This document shows, piece after piece, positions 62,361-64,000 of a DNA stretch of 64,000 bases. How positions within the stretch are numbered: the first letter of the stretch is position 1; every line of letters starts with the position of its first letter. Under the pieces are notes generated by a model. The model saw only the letters and a program-made list of their open reading frames with translations. It ran no database searches and had not been told where the DNA came from. This stretch comes from Mycteria americana (taxonomy: Eukaryota > Chordata > Aves > Ciconiiformes > Ciconiidae), in NCBI RefSeq assembly GCF_035582795.1, contig NW_027445436.1, positions 3,656,770 through 3,720,769 of the forward strand, given 5' to 3'. The translations under genes and the position numbers were made by a program.

Positions 62361-64000
62361 TAAAAAATGAGTGCACATGTACTTCATCCTTTATATTGCA
62401 AGCAGAATGCAAGCATTTCTGCTTGCATTCAGAGACAAGGCACAGAACACCAGAAATTGATTTTTAAAAACATTTATTATATGTTCCAGTTGCCCATCAC
62501 TAAACACAATGTACTTTACCATGGGGAAAGACTTGGACTTCTTTTCATAGCAAAGAAAAGATAACAGCAATAAATAAAAGGACTAGTAGGCAGTGGTCAG
62601 TGGTGAAACTTGTTCTCAGGTTGTTCTGCAAGACTTCCTTCCCTCCTTCCCCTCCTCCTCAGCCTCCACAGAGAAAAATTCTCTGGGTGACAGGGAACAA
62701 CAAGCTTCAGAAACATTCTGATAATTAAAAAAAAAAAAGCATTCCTATTCACACTTCATATGAACTGTAGGAAACTTTTGTTTGACATAAATAATATTTA
62801 ATAAATATCTATGAATCAGATTACTCAGGAGTGAAAGTGTGAAAAGAAAGCATGCAGCACCTGAATTCGCTCATGTTCCTGGGAGCACTGAGGTACATTA
62901 GACATGCTCTGAAGTTTATTACAGATATTTGTATTGCTGTTCCTTTAGCAAGCCTTTTCTAAATACCTCTTGACTTGACAGCCACTCTGCCATCTTTCTC
63001 ACCACTGTCTGTTTAATGTGTCTCCATGCTACACTGGAAATGTGGAAACAAGGTTGTCTGAACAGTGATGAAAAAGTGCTCTTGCTAGAGTATTTGGCTT
63101 AAACTTCTGTATTTGGGCCCCCAAAATAGACACGTTTGGTAGGTTTGATGTTAAATGAATTACTAATACTGGCTTTCAGCAAATTTCCTGTAAGGTTTTT
63201 ACATTGATTTATTCTCCAGATGAGATTTCTCTAAGTTCTGAAAACATATTTACATATTATCACTAACCTATGTGTAACACCTACAGACAACATGGCAAAT
63301 AGTATGGAAAAGGAGCTAATTTTCATTTGTATAGCTGATAGAATCACATAGCTATATGTTTGTCCATAACCTGTTCGCATGCTGATGCCTGTCCCAGTAA
63401 TTTGAATGTAATTATGTAGAATCTACACCATGACTCACACGGGAAACCTCAAAGACAATGAAGCTCATTCATTTGTGCACTATGTATTTCCCAAATTTAA
63501 ACAGGAAAGTTATCATCACAGCATCCCCCAAGGGGAGCCCAACTGATAACAGTTGCCTTCCCTTTCCCTTTAAGTACTGTTGAAAGTATTAAGCAACTTT
63601 CTCGTGGACATTCCAGACAGGGTAACGTATAACCTATGCCTTTACAGAAGGCAAAGGAATCCCTACTCACCTTGTATAATAGATCTCTGTTGAATAAAGA
63701 CAATTCGTTCTTAAACATATTTACTTTGAGGTGACAGGATCATTTCATAGCCTGTAGTAGCAGTTTCATATCAACATCCATTTGCTCAGGAGAGCTTTCC
63801 CTGCAGTACTGTAGTAATGTTACAAGTAACACTATTTCTCCCCCCCCCCCCATTTTCATTCCCCCAAAGGTCTAAATACCAATTCCCCATCTTCAGGCAG
63901 GTGTTTCTTTTAAAGAAATAGAAAAAGTAATGCTACTCTGGGTTTGGCTGGCATAAAGATGTTTGTTATTTGAGAACAGTCCTGATGTTCAGAGTTTTGA
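62361..64000. other. AT-rich DNA without recognised gene (right arm, window edge)
   Basis: Mirror of 565-2204, including the hairpin (62405-62430) and the 12-C run (63840-63851). The arm continues past the window. Confidence 0.6.

Larger units (their letters stand above)
47088..64000 (-). repeat. Right arm of giant inverted repeat
   Basis: Reverse complement of 565-17483, so every element of the left arm occurs here on the opposite strand and in reverse order. The arm is cut by the window end, so its true length is unknown. Its inner edge at 47088 lies inside an ancient LINE that continues without a break to about 46440 in the spacer. This edge therefore looks like original sequence and the left edge like the new joint. 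Confidence 0.97.

Noticed and set aside
1..64000. CRISPR array, operon, tRNA or rRNA genes, or microbial mobile system
   Set aside because: No regularly spaced short repeats, no prokaryotic gene packing, no tRNA-like cloverleaf noticed; content is plainly avian nuclear.

Overview
The window is nuclear DNA of a bird. It carries many CR1 LINEs with the avian 3' octamer tail, several copies of one LTR family of the kind that is abundant in avian genomes, and one intact vertebrate gene, the bZIP repressor NFIL3 (E4BP4). The species cannot be named. The LTR family looks neoavian rather than chicken-like, but that is recalled and not tested.

The dominant structure is a giant inverted repeat. Bases 1-17483 and 47088-64000 are reverse complements. 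Position p in one arm pairs with 64565-p in the other from 565 to about 16666, and with 64571-p inside a (CA)n tract. The window ends inside the right arm, so the palindrome continues outwards. Wherever the arms were compared they match, including three 12-base homopolymer runs and one 12-G run. The only differences found are three CA units and one base 14 bp from the inner edge. The spacer of about 29.6 kb holds all of NFIL3: GC-rich promoter and non-coding first exon near 22.1-22.9 kb, a 12.5 kb intron with a CR1 and a solo LTR, a single coding exon (35218-36582) and the 3' UTR. Recombination between the arms would flip the gene as a unit.

Each arm holds no recognisable host gene. It contains, from outside inwards, a nested pair of 5'-truncated CR1s, a nearly full-length but dead CR1 with 5' UTR, ORF1 and ORF2, a short CR1 tail, and an ancient LINE interrupted by a solo LTR. 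The ancient LINE runs unbroken through the right inner boundary (46440-49178) but stops abruptly at the left one (17483). This suggests the right side is ancestral and the left arm is the inserted inverted copy, unless the junction is an assembly error.

The spacer also carries four LTRs, of which one is truncated, a CR1 fragment fused to that truncated LTR, and long AT-rich stretches in which nothing was recognised. No tRNA, rRNA, CRISPR or microbial features were seen.
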